Assembly (NCBI GenBank): GCA_964513745.1
Contig: CAZEOK010000149.1
Span: 1 to 5,778 of the forward strand
DNA: 5,778 bases
Direction of reading: 5' to 3'
DNA from: DATDCY01 sp964513745
Lineage (GTDB): Bacteria; JAUVQV01; DATDCY01
A model generated the notes under the pieces. That model did no database searches. It worked only from the letters and a program-made list of their open reading frames with translations, and was not told the origin of the DNA. This document shows positions 1 to 5,778 of the stretch, in pieces. The translations under genes and the position numbers were made by a program. Numbering within the stretch: the stretch's first letter is position 1; every line of letters starts with the position of its first letter.

Positions 1-1
1 G

Positions 2-1102
2 AACTACACGGTCTTCTTCATCAACAACGCAATCTACGGCATGACCGGCGGCCAGCTCGCGCCGACGACGCTGATGCAGATGAAGACCTCGACGACGCCG
101 GCGGGGCGCTCCGCGGCCAACGACGGCTTCCCGATCAAGGTCTGCGAGCTGCTCAACGCCCTTGCCGCTCCGTACTACCTCGAGCGCGTTGCGATCGGCA
201 CGCCGGCGCACAATCGCAAGGCCCGCGCCGCGGTGCGCAAGGCGCTGCAGAACCAGATCGACAACAAGGGCTTTTCGCTGGTCGAGGTGCTTTCTCCCTG
301 CCCGACCGGCTGGAAGATGAAGCCTGTCGACGCCGCGAAGTGGACGGTCGAGACGATGACGAAGGTCTTTCCGCTCGGCATCTGTCGCGACGGACACGAC
401 CTTGACCTCGGCCACCCCCGCCGCCGCAAGCAGGTCGCGCTCGGCGAGCTGCCGCAGGTGCTCGGGACCGAGGTGCCGGAGGTCTGCACGCTCGCGGAAT
501 GCGGCACCCCGATCGCCGAAGCGCGCTTCAAGATCTCGGGTCTCGGCGGCCAGGGGGTGCTGCTGCTCGGCCAGATCCTGGCGCAGGCCGGGATGCTCGC
601 GCAGCGGCAGGTGACCTGGATGCCGAGCTATGGCCCCGAGATGCGCGGCGGCACGGCCTCCTGCAACGTGATTGTCGCCCCCGAGGAGATCGGCTCGCCG
701 CTGATCAACGAGCCGACGGTGCTCGTCGCGATGAACGGCCCGAGCGTCGAGCGTTTCGGCAAGGACGTCGTTCTGGGTGGCACGCTGCTCTACAACGCCT
801 CGATGGTCCCCGAGCGCCCCTTGTCCCCCGGGGTCCGAGTTGTCGGCATCGCGGCCAACGAGATCGCCGACTCGCTCGGCGACGCGCGCGTGCAGAACAT
901 GGTGATGCTCGGCGCGGTGCTTGCCTGCGACGCGACGGTTTCGAAGGACGCGGTCTGGGCCGCGCTGCCCCAGGTCGTCAAGTCGCGCCCTGAGCTGATC
1001 GATCTGAACAAGCGCGCCATCAACGCGGGGATCGACGCGGCCAACGCCGCCGGCGCGGGGGGATCGCCGCTCCCGGAGCCACCCGGGGCATTCCGGGCGT
1101 GA
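2..1102 (+). CDS. 2-oxoacid:ferredoxin oxidoreductase, fused beta-gamma subunit (5' truncated by window edge)
   Basis: This enzyme class (KorAB/VorABG type) oxidatively decarboxylates a 2-oxoacid with CoA, giving acyl-CoA and reduced ferredoxin in the cytoplasm. The reading frame is open from base 2, so the true start lies upstream; 366 residues are visible. Residues 8-24 carry the end of the TPP-binding beta subunit (NNAIYGMTGGQLAPTT), followed by the CPTGW motif at 100-104 and a typical beta C-terminus near 123-126 (FPLG). After a linker of about 40 residues, a gamma domain begins near 166, with ISGLGGQGVLLLG at 168-180 and the conserved MPSYGPEMRGGTASCNV at 207-223. The linker keeps coding-type codon use, so I read this as a genuine fusion, not a frameshift. 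The substrate (2-oxoglutarate or a branched-chain oxoacid) cannot be settled here. An alpha subunit and a ferredoxin-like subunit are expected upstream. The stop is TGA at 1100-1102. Confidence 0.93.
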   Translation, partial: NYTVFFINNAIYGMTGGQLAPTTLMQMKTSTTPAGRSAANDGFPIKVCELLNALAAPYYLERVAIGTPAHNRKARAAVRKALQNQIDNKGFSLVEVLSPCPTGWKMKPVDAAKWTVETMTKVFPLGICRDGHDLDLGHPRRRKQVALGELPQVLGTEVPEVCTLAECGTPIAEARFKISGLGGQGVLLLGQILAQAGMLAQRQVTWMPSYGPEMRGGTASCNVIVAPEEIGSPLINEPTVLVAMNGPSVERFGKDVVLGGTLLYNASMVPERPLSPGVRVVGIAANEIADSLGDARVQNMVMLGAVLACDATVSKDAVWAALPQVVKSRPELIDLNKRAINAGIDAANAAGAGGSPLPEPPGAFRA

Positions 1103-1122
1103 TCGATCGCGGCCGCGGAGCG

Positions 1123-1164
1123 AGGAACAGCGTGGCGCCCTTGAAACTGCCCGCCGTCAGCTGA
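1123..1164 (+). promoter_or_regulatory. Possible leader mini-ORF with RBS upstream of the antiporter gene
   Basis: An AGGA core at 1123-1126 lies 5 nt before a GTG at 1132. This opens a ten-codon frame (VAPLKLPAVS) that stops with TGA at 1162-1164, one base before the antiporter ATG at 1166 (TGAGATG). The antiporter start has no good Shine-Dalgarno of its own directly upstream. Translation of the mini-ORF could therefore deliver ribosomes to the antiporter start by termination-reinitiation. This is inference: GC-rich spacers produce such frames by chance, and the peptide has no recognisable content. Confidence 0.3.
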
Positions 1165-1165
1165 G

Positions 1166-3181
1166 ATGCCGAAGCTCCTGAGCGACGTTGCGCTGTGCCT
1201 CGGGGCCGCCCTCGGGGTGGTGCTGCTGTTCCGCCGGCTCAGCCTCCCGAGCGTGGCGGGGTACCTGCTTGCCGGCATGCTCATCGGACCGAGCGGGTTG
1301 GGGCTCATCGACGACCCCGCTGACGTGCAGGACGTCGCCGAGATCGGGATCGTGCTGCTCCTGTTTGCGATCGGCCTCGACATCTCGCTGCGGCGGCTTG
1401 TCGGGTACGGACGCTTCTTCCTCGGGGCCGGAGCGGCGCAGCTCGGGTTGACCGCGTTGGCGGGGACCCTGTTCCTCGCCGCTCGCGGCGGATCATGGGG
1501 CGGGGCGGCCCTGCTCGGGTTCGCGGTTGCATTGAGCAGCACCGCCATCGTCCTGAAGGTGCTCTCGGGGCGCGGCGAGATGGCGACGCCGCACGGCCAG
1601 CTCGCGCTCGGCGTCCTGATCTTCCAGGACATCGCGGTCATCCCGGCCATGGCGCTGCTCGCGGTTCTCGCCGCCGGCGGCGCCGGGGATCCGGCGGCGG
1701 CCGCCGCTGCTGTCGGGAAAGCTCTTGCGGGCATGGCCGCGCTCCTGCTTGCGGGCCGCTACGTCGCGCCGCGGCTCTTTGCCCACGCCGCGCGCTCCGG
1801 CTCGCGCGAGGTCTTCAGCCTGCTCGTGGTCTTCCTGCTGCTCGGCACGGCGTGGCTCGCCTCCCGATTCGGCCTCTCGCTGGCCATGGGGGCGTTCCTC
1901 GCCGGCCTGATCCTCGCCGAGTCGGACTACGGGCCGCAGGCCCTCGCCGAGATCATCCCCGTCAAGGAGATCTTCAGCGGCCTCTTCTTCACCTCTCTCG
2001 GCATGTTGCTCGATCTGCGGTTCGCGGCCTCCTCGGCCGGCACGCTTTTCGGCCTCGCGGCGCTCGCGCTGGCGGGCAAGGCGCTGCTGGCCACCGCTGC
2101 CTGCCGGCTCGTGCACCCCTCGTGGCGCATCTCGTTTACGGCGGGGCTGGCTCTGGCGCAGGTCGGGGAGTTCGCGCTGGTGATCACCGCGGCCGCCCTG
2201 CCGCTGGGGATCGTCGCTGCCGCTGACTATCAGGTCCTGCTCGCGGTCACGGTGCTGACGATGCTCCTGTCGCCCTTTCTCGTCGGCTCCGCGCACGCCC
2301 TCTCGCTGCGGCTGACCCGGCGGCTCCCGGGCGCCGCCGGGTCCCCTGCTCCGCCCCCCGCGGAGGCCCTGCACGGGGAGTGCTTGCTGCAGGGGCACGT
2401 GGTGGTGGTCGGCTACGGGCTCAACGGCGCGAACCTGGCGCGGGTCCTCACCGCCACGGGGATTCCCTTTCTCGTCCTCGAGCTCAACCCGGTGCTCGTC
2501 GAGGAGGGCCGGCGGGCGGGACACGACGTGCGCTATGGCGATGGCACTCTTGGCGAGGTCCTGCGCGCGGTGCAGGTCCCGTGCGCCCGGGTTCTGGTCG
2601 TCGCGATCTCCGATCCGCTCGCCACCCGGCAAATCGTGGCCGTGGCCCGCGCGGTCAATCCGGCAATCCATCTCGTCGTGCGAACGCGCTTCCTGCACGA
2701 GATCGAGGAACTCGAGCGTCTGGGGGCGAACGAGGTCATCGCCGAGGAGTTCGAAACCTCGGTCGAGATCTTCACCCGGGTCCTGCGCGAATTGCTCGTG
2801 CCGCGCAACGTGATCGCCATCCAGGTCGATCTCGTGCGGCGCGAGGGCTACGGGATGCTGCGCGGCCTGAGCATGCCCTCGCGGCTCAAGGACCAGCTGG
2901 CACACATCCTCGCCGCCAGCGCGGTCGATAACATCCAGCTGCTCGAGGGTGCGCCGGCGATCGGTCGGACCGCCGCCGAGTTGCGGCTCCGCGAAAGCAC
3001 CGGGGTCACGCTGGTTGCCGCGATCCGCGGCGGGAAAGCCAGCACCAACCCTCCCCCGGACTGGCGGTTCGAGCTTGGGGACATCCTCGTCGTCATCGGC
3101 TCGCACCGCGAGGTCGACGACGCCGAACGGCTGCTCTCCGGGGAACCGGGGCCGCGGCCGGGGAATCCCGCTCTTTCTTGA
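1166..3181 (+). CDS. CPA2-family (Kef/YbaL-like) monovalent cation:proton antiporter with RCK domains
   Basis: This is an inner-membrane antiporter that exchanges K+ or Na+ for H+, gated by a cytoplasmic nucleotide-binding module. It is 671 residues long, normal for a full-length Kef-type protein. Residues 1-380 form the hydrophobic antiporter domain. Family landmarks are GYLLAGMLIGPSGLG (32-46), LSSTAIVLKVL (123-133), FQDIAVIPAMALL (153-165) and LAQVGEFALVI (330-340). After a Pro/Ala-rich linker, a TrkA-N/RCK Rossmann domain starts near 411 with the glycine motif G-Y-G-L-N-G (416-421). An acidic E439 at the end of the second strand favours NAD(H) over NADP(H). A TrkA-C domain occupies about 583-660. 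The start is the first ATG after an in-frame stop at 1142-1144, and the N-terminus MPKLLSDVAL suits the family. It lies 63 bp after the oxidoreductase stop on the same strand and may be co-transcribed. The ion specificity is not determinable here. Confidence 0.95.
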   Translation: MPKLLSDVALCLGAALGVVLLFRRLSLPSVAGYLLAGMLIGPSGLGLIDDPADVQDVAEIGIVLLLFAIGLDISLRRLVGYGRFFLGAGAAQLGLTALAGTLFLAARGGSWGGAALLGFAVALSSTAIVLKVLSGRGEMATPHGQLALGVLIFQDIAVIPAMALLAVLAAGGAGDPAAAAAAVGKALAGMAALLLAGRYVAPRLFAHAARSGSREVFSLLVVFLLLGTAWLASRFGLSLAMGAFLAGLILAESDYGPQALAEIIPVKEIFSGLFFTSLGMLLDLRFAASSAGTLFGLAALALAGKALLATAACRLVHPSWRISFTAGLALAQVGEFALVITAAALPLGIVAAADYQVLLAVTVLTMLLSPFLVGSAHALSLRLTRRLPGAAGSPAPPPAEALHGECLLQGHVVVVGYGLNGANLARVLTATGIPFLVLELNPVLVEEGRRAGHDVRYGDGTLGEVLRAVQVPCARVLVVAISDPLATRQIVAVARAVNPAIHLVVRTRFLHEIEELERLGANEVIAEEFETSVEIFTRVLRELLVPRNVIAIQVDLVRREGYGMLRGLSMPSRLKDQLAHILAASAVDNIQLLEGAPAIGRTAAELRLRESTGVTLVAAIRGGKASTNPPPDWRFELGDILVVIGSHREVDDAERLLSGEPGPRPGNPALS

Positions 3182-3213
3182 GGGGCCAGCCGGGCAGACC
3201 GCCTTGCGGGTCG

Positions 3214-3229
3214 GCGGCGGTTGCGCCGC
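3214..3229. terminator. Possible weak bidirectional terminator hairpin between convergent genes
   Basis: A perfect 6-bp GC stem (GCGGCG/CGCCGC) with a GTTG loop sits in the 52-bp space between the antiporter stop (3181) and the ATPase stop (3234). On the + side it is followed only by AGTTT, not a real U-tract. An alternative pairing is accgcc at 3198-3203 with ggcggt at 3216-3221. The position between convergent genes suits a terminator, but such short stems are common in GC-rich DNA. Confidence 0.3.
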
Positions 3230-3233
3230 AGTT

Positions 3234-3908
3234 TCAGGCCCCCGCGAGCTGGCCGTCGCGCAGGCGGATGATCCGGCTTGTCCGCGTCGCCAGCTCCGGG
3301 TTGTGCGTGACGATCACCACCGTGATCCCCCGCGCCGCGAGCCCCCGGAGCAGCTCGAAGACGGCAAGGCCGTTCTCCGAATCCAGGTTGCCGGTCGGTT
3401 CGTCGGCGAGGATGATTTCCGGGTTGCCGACGAGCGCGCGCCCGACGGCCACCCGCTGCATCTCGCCGCCCGAGAGCTGCGAGGGCAGGTGCCCGCCCCG
3501 GTGCGCGAGGCCGACACTCTCGAGGATTTCGCGGATGCGCCCCTCTGCGGTGCGCCGGCGGGAAAAGAGCAGCGGCAACCGGATGTTTTCCGCGACGGTC
3601 AGGCCCGGGAGCAGGTAGAACTGCTGGAAGACGAAGCCGATGCGGCCGCCGCGCAAGCCGCGCAGCTCACGCTCGGGTTTCCCGCCGATCGCTTCCCCGT
3701 GGATGCAGACCGAACCGGACGTCGGACGGTCGAGCGCCCCGACCAGATGCAACAGCGTCGACTTGCCCGATCCGGACGGACCGGTGACGGCGGCGAATTC
3801 TCCCGCGGCGATCCCGAAGGTGACCCCGCGCAGCGCGTGCACCTCCTCGGAGCCGCGCGTGTAGCTCTTGGTCAGGTCTCTGACGGCGATCGCGGGGACG
3901 GCGGCCAT
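3234..3908 (-). CDS. ABC transporter ATP-binding protein, MacB/LolD type
   Basis: This is the cytoplasmic ATPase that powers the adjacent FtsX-type permease. Its 224 residues form a single nucleotide-binding domain, the usual length for LolD/MacB-type stand-alone ATPases. All catalytic motifs are intact: Walker A GPSGSGKST (43-51), Q-loop FQQ (94-96), signature LSGGEMQR (145-152), Walker B IILADE (165-170), D-loop NLD (174-176) and the switch histidine H202. The LSGGEMQRVAVGRAL and LADEPTGNLDS forms are typical of the lipoprotein-release, macrolide-export and cell-division (FtsE) group. The ATG at 3908 has a GGAG ribosome binding site 8 nt upstream. The gene starts 16 bp after the permease stop and is the last gene of the leftward operon. 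Confidence 0.96.
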   Translation of the reverse strand: MAAVPAIAVRDLTKSYTRGSEEVHALRGVTFGIAAGEFAAVTGPSGSGKSTLLHLVGALDRPTSGSVCIHGEAIGGKPERELRGLRGGRIGFVFQQFYLLPGLTVAENIRLPLLFSRRRTAEGRIREILESVGLAHRGGHLPSQLSGGEMQRVAVGRALVGNPEIILADEPTGNLDSENGLAVFELLRGLAARGITVVIVTHNPELATRTSRIIRLRDGQLAGA

Positions 3909-3916
3909 CTTCGTTG

Positions 3917-3920
3917 CTCC
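3917..3920 (-). promoter_or_regulatory. Ribosome binding site of the ABC ATPase gene
   Basis: On the minus strand a GGAG lies 8 nt before the ATG at 3908, inside the 16-bp space after the permease stop. It supports this start and independent initiation of the ATPase within the operon. Confidence 0.6.
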
Positions 3921-3924
3921 GCCG

Positions 3925-5151
3925 CTAGCCGCGGATGGCCTCGATCGGGCTGATCGCGGACGCCCGCAGCGCCGGATAGACGCCGGCGACCAGCCCGAGA
4001 ACCACGGAGAAGCCGAGGCAGGCGCCGGCCAGCCCGGGCGAGAAGACGATCAGCGAGCCCGGGGGCACGTAGGGCATCAGGCCCTTGACGAAGCCCTCGA
4101 CCGGGCCGGAGAGCAACAGCGCCGCGGCGACGCCGCCCGCGCCGCCGAGGCTCGAGAGCAGGAAGGACTCGATCATCACGACCCGGAAGATATCGCCGCG
4201 GGACGCGCCGACCGAGCGCATCATGCCGATCTCCTGGGTGCGCTCGAAGACCGCCATCAGCGTGGTGTTCATGACCCCCGCGACGCTGACGAGCACCGCG
4301 ATGGCGACGATTGACAGACTGAGCACGCGCGCCGAGGCCGCGAGCGTCGAGATCGAATTCATCACCTGTCCCATCGTGACCACCTGGATCCCGGGGATGG
4401 CGTTCGAGAGCTTCGAGACTTCCGCGTTGACGCCGCCGGCATCGCGCAGGCGCACGCCGAGCGCGGTCACGGCGTCGGGCCTGCCGAGAAGGCGCTGGGC
4501 ATCGCCGATCCAGAGGTGGACCGATCCGTCGTCCTTGGAGTTGGTCTTTTTCACCACGCCGGTCACCGTGAAGACGTCGGTCGCGGAGTAGGCGTACGTG
4601 GCGCCGATACCCGTCTTGTCGTGCTCGGCGACGTCGCTCCCGAGGAGGATCTCGCCCGGCTTCTCGGGCAGGCGCCCGTCGCCCNNNNNNNNNNAGGACC
4701 GCCTGCTGCTGGACTTCCTTCCGGAGGGCAGGCGCCCGTCGATCTTCCAGGAGGGCTTGGTAAGCCCCACCTTGTCGAGCTGCGCCCCGTGGATCAGGTC
4801 GACGCGGCCCATCGCCTTGTTCGCCTTCTGGAAGACGAGCATCGGGGCGACCACCTCGGCCGCGTCCCCGAGCGCCTCCGCGACGCGCCGCGGCAGCCCG
4901 GTCTCGAGGTAGGAGGGGATCACCGCGCCATGGAGCACGAGCGATGCCACCTCGTGCGGGCAGCCGGCCGGCATCACCATGAACTGGACCCCGGTTTTCT
5001 TCAGCTCCTCGTCGAGGTTGCGCGTGAAGCCGCTGTTGAAGGAGAGGATGGAGTAGAGCGCGAGCACCGAAAGCGCGATGCCGAGGGCCGTCAGGACGTT
5101 GCGCGTGCGGTGGCGCAGGACGTTGCGCGTCGAGAGCCCCCAGAAGGTCAT
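3925..5151 (-). CDS. FtsX/MacB-type ABC transporter permease (interrupted by an assembly gap)
   Basis: This is an inner-membrane permease partnered with the ATPase directly downstream. It has the MacB/LolE plan: a first membrane helix at about 18-38 after a basic N-terminus (RHRTRN), a large extracytoplasmic domain (about 40-275), then three membrane helices near 277-299, 328-350 and 368-392. The FtsX signature region MNTTLMAVFERTQEIGMMRSVGAS (294-317) and the C-terminal SPIEAIRG are clear. The ectodomain has one cysteine, C64, in a Met/Cys/His-rich stretch FMVMPAGCPH (57-66). The apparent length is 408 residues, but ten Ns fall in codons for residues 153-156. About 20 residues there (SGRKSSSRRS, gap, GDGRLP) look artefactual: joining DGRLP (138-142) directly to EKPGEILLGSDVA gives a family-like sequence and about 388 residues. 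It starts 2 bp after the lipoprotein stop, suggesting translational coupling. The substrate is unknown. Confidence 0.9.
   Translation of the reverse strand: MTFWGLSTRNVLRHRTRNVLTALGIALSVLALYSILSFNSGFTRNLDEELKKTGVQFMVMPAGCPHEVASLVLHGAVIPSYLETGLPRRVAEALGDAAEVVAPMLVFQKANKAMGRVDLIHGAQLDKVGLTKPSWKIDGRLPSGRKSSSRRSXXXXGDGRLPEKPGEILLGSDVAEHDKTGIGATYAYSATDVFTVTGVVKKTNSKDDGSVHLWIGDAQRLLGRPDAVTALGVRLRDAGGVNAEVSKLSNAIPGIQVVTMGQVMNSISTLAASARVLSLSIVAIAVLVSVAGVMNTTLMAVFERTQEIGMMRSVGASRGDIFRVVMIESFLLSSLGGAGGVAAALLLSGPVEGFVKGLMPYVPPGSLIVFSPGLAGACLGFSVVLGLVAGVYPALRASAISPIEAIRG
4666..4741. repeat. 16-bp perfect direct repeat flanking the N gap
   Basis: The sequence gggcaggcgcccgtcg occurs at 4666-4681 and again at 4726-4741, one copy on each side of the N run. 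The match ends exactly at 16 bp on both sides. On the minus strand both copies encode D-G-R-L-P in the permease frame. A perfect match this close to two contig ends is most simply an unmerged contig overlap. A true internal repeat remains possible. Confidence 0.8.
4685..4694. other. Assembly gap (10 Ns)
   Basis: Ten consecutive Ns mark a scaffold join of unknown true length. The count is a round placeholder, so the frame across the gap is not evidence of coding continuity by itself. It falls inside the extracytoplasmic domain of the permease. Confidence 0.98.
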
Positions 5152-5153
5152 GT

Positions 5154-5516
5154 TCAGGAGACCTCGAGGCCCTTGGCGTTGAGCACCGCCTGTCCGTACT
5201 GGTCGATGACGACCGTCCCGGAAACCCTGGCTTTCTTCCCGGCTCGCTGCGGCAGGCCGAGGCCGAGTCCCTTGAGGTCGACGAGCATGTGTCCCGTGCC
5301 GTCATCGAGGAAGAACCAGCAGCCCGAGGAGGCGCACTGCATGGCGATCGTGCCGCTCATGCGCACGTCTTTCCCCCCGTAGGAGTCGCCCAGCAGGATG
5401 TCCTTCACCTGTACCGCGGGGGCCGAGGAATCCACGACCCCGTATTTTTCACCCCTGGCGCAGGCGCCAGCCGCAAGAACGAACCCGGCAACGGCCAATG
5501 CAGCGAGCATCCTCAC
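5154..5516 (-). CDS. Small lipoprotein with OB-fold-like domain
   Basis: The protein has 120 residues. A short basic start (MRM) and hydrophobic stretch (4-18) lead to C19 in VLAAGAC, an acceptable lipobox with Ala at -3, so lipid attachment at C19 is likely. The mature part (about 35-119) resembles a small OB-fold beta barrel: VRMSGTIAMQ (51-60), a C-A-S-S-G-C-W segment with C61 and C66, FLDDGTGHMLVDLKG (69-83), then KKARVSGTVVIDQ (94-106). The paired cysteines next to a tryptophan could bind metal or form a disulfide. The function is unknown to me. The start is GTG at 5516, with GGAGG 8 nt upstream; the ATG two codons later would leave 14 nt. It ends 2 bp before the permease start, so it is probably a substrate-binding or accessory subunit of that transporter. 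Confidence 0.82.
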   Translation of the reverse strand: MRMLAALAVAGFVLAAGACARGEKYGVVDSSAPAVQVKDILLGDSYGGKDVRMSGTIAMQCASSGCWFFLDDGTGHMLVDLKGLGLGLPQRAGKKARVSGTVVIDQYGQAVLNAKGLEVS

Positions 5517-5524
5517 CGTCGATC

Positions 5525-5529
5525 CCTCC
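5525..5529 (-). promoter_or_regulatory. Ribosome binding site of the lipoprotein gene, deciding a GTG start
   Basis: On the minus strand a purine-rich AGGGGAGGGA contains GGAGG 8 nt before the GTG at 5516 and 14 nt before the in-frame ATG at 5510. The spacing favours GTG as the start. Confidence 0.65.
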
Positions 5530-5557
5530 CCTGGCGCACCGGCGCTCTCTCTCAGAT

Positions 5558-5583
5558 GCCGGGCGAGGGGAAAGGTTCCCGGC
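5558..5583. other. Imperfect hairpin in the 91-bp spacer between hydrolase and lipoprotein genes
   Basis: GCCGGG at 5558-5563 can pair with CCCGGC at 5578-5583. Alternatively GGGAA (5568-5572) pairs with TTCCC (5576-5580) around a 3-nt loop. There is no U-tract on either strand, so a classic intrinsic terminator is not supported. The spacer must hold any promoter for the lipoprotein operon, but I see no convincing -35/-10 pair. Read-through from the hydrolase gene is possible. Confidence 0.25.
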
Positions 5584-5607
5584 CAAGGCGACGCTGCCGC
5601 ACCGCCC

Positions 5608-5778
5608 TCAGCGGATCCTCGCCTGGACGGCCTTGAACTCCGGGGTGCCGGCGCGGCCGAGCAGCTGGAAGAGGACCGTCTCGGTGCAGGTGATCACGGC
5701 GCCGGCGTCGCGCTGCAGCTCGAGCGCGGTGCGGGTGTTCTCGGGGTTGCGCGAGCAGACGGCGTCGGCGGCGACGTG
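5608..5778 (-). CDS. Isochorismatase-family cysteine hydrolase, C-terminal fragment (5' truncated by window edge)
   Basis: The minus-strand frame is open from the window edge to a TGA at 5610-5608, giving 56 visible residues. The start lies outside the window. The sequence is the characteristic C-terminal end of the YcaC-like isochorismatase hydrolases: VAADAVCSRNPENT (2-15), a helix with RTALELQRDAGA, then a strand and ETVLFQLLGRAGTPEFKAVQ (33-52). Members are cytoplasmic amidohydrolase-like enzymes using an Asp-Lys-Cys triad. The triad would be upstream of this fragment, so catalytic competence and substrate cannot be judged. The gene lies 91 bp upstream of the lipoprotein gene on the same strand; co-transcription is possible but not shown. 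Confidence 0.85.
   Translation of the reverse strand, partial: HVAADAVCSRNPENTRTALELQRDAGAVITCTETVLFQLLGRAGTPEFKAVQARIR

Noticed and set aside
400..500. Possible frameshift in the linker between beta and gamma domains of the oxidoreductase
   Set aside because: Third positions stay strongly G/C in the annotated frame, no stop is crossed, and the alternative frame is Arg/Ser-rich. A true linker is simpler.
790..1734. Minus-strand open frame of 314 codons spanning the oxidoreductase end and antiporter start
   Set aside because: It overlaps two well-supported + strand genes, is Ala/Ser/Pro/Arg-rich and resembles no protein family.
1493..3106. Long minus-strand open frame of 537 codons antisense to the antiporter gene
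   Set aside because: It is rich in Arg, Glu, Gly and Gln with no domain or membrane pattern. It is the usual shadow of a GC-rich gene, and the + strand product is unmistakable.
2949..3953. Plus-strand open frame of 334 codons across the antiporter end and antisense to the ATPase
   Set aside because: The ATPase on the other strand has every catalytic motif, and this frame shows none of its own.
3872..5305. Minus-strand open frame of 477 codons offset from the permease frame
   Set aside because: It is Arg-rich low-complexity translation of the permease and lipoprotein genes in another frame. It runs through the N gap and has no recognisable domain.
4516..5382. Plus-strand open frame of 288 codons antisense to the permease and lipoprotein
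   Set aside because: It is antisense to genes with clear family signatures, its composition is Arg/Gly/His-rich, and it crosses the assembly gap.
5567..5590. Sigma-54-like TTGGC element on the minus strand upstream of the lipoprotein operon
   Set aside because: The -24-like TTGGCC has no GC at the correctly spaced -12 position, so it fails the consensus.

Overview
The window is GC-rich, gene-dense bacterial DNA with strongly G/C-biased third codon positions. A ferredoxin-type 2-oxoacid oxidoreductase points to anaerobic or microaerophilic metabolism. A lipoprotein with an FtsX/MacB-type ABC transporter points to a Gram-negative (diderm) cell. I cannot name the species. A run of exactly 10 Ns (4685-4694) shows that this is a scaffolded draft or metagenome assembly.

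Layout: two genes run rightward on the + strand (2-3181) and four run leftward on the - strand (5778-3234). The two groups converge at about 3182-3233. (1) 2-1102 is the 3' part of a fused beta (TPP) plus gamma subunit of a 2-oxoacid:ferredoxin oxidoreductase. (2) 1166-3181 is a complete CPA2/Kef-type cation:proton antiporter with C-terminal RCK domains. A ten-codon mini-ORF with a good ribosome binding site fills most of the spacer between these genes. (3) On the - strand, in transcription order, come the C-terminus of an isochorismatase-family hydrolase (5778-5608, cut by the window edge), a small OB-fold-like lipoprotein (5516-5154), an FtsX/MacB-type permease (5151-3925, interrupted by the N gap) and its ABC ATPase (3908-3234). 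The last three are 2 and 16 bp apart and are very probably one operon.

How they work together: lipoprotein, permease and ATPase look like one envelope transport or mechanotransmission system of unknown substrate. Cysteines in the lipoprotein (C61, C66) and a Met/Cys/His cluster in the permease ectodomain hint at metal or redox chemistry, but this is inference. The oxidoreductase links carbon metabolism to ferredoxin, and the antiporter handles K+/H+ or Na+/H+ homeostasis. I see no functional tie between the + and - strand groups.

The most useful observation is an assembly issue. A perfect 16-bp direct repeat flanks the N gap, and both copies read D-G-R-L-P in the same frame of the permease. 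The two contig ends probably overlap there, so about 20 residues of the apparent 408-residue permease may be artefact. I found no CRISPR array, tRNA, rRNA, insertion sequence or clearly novel system.
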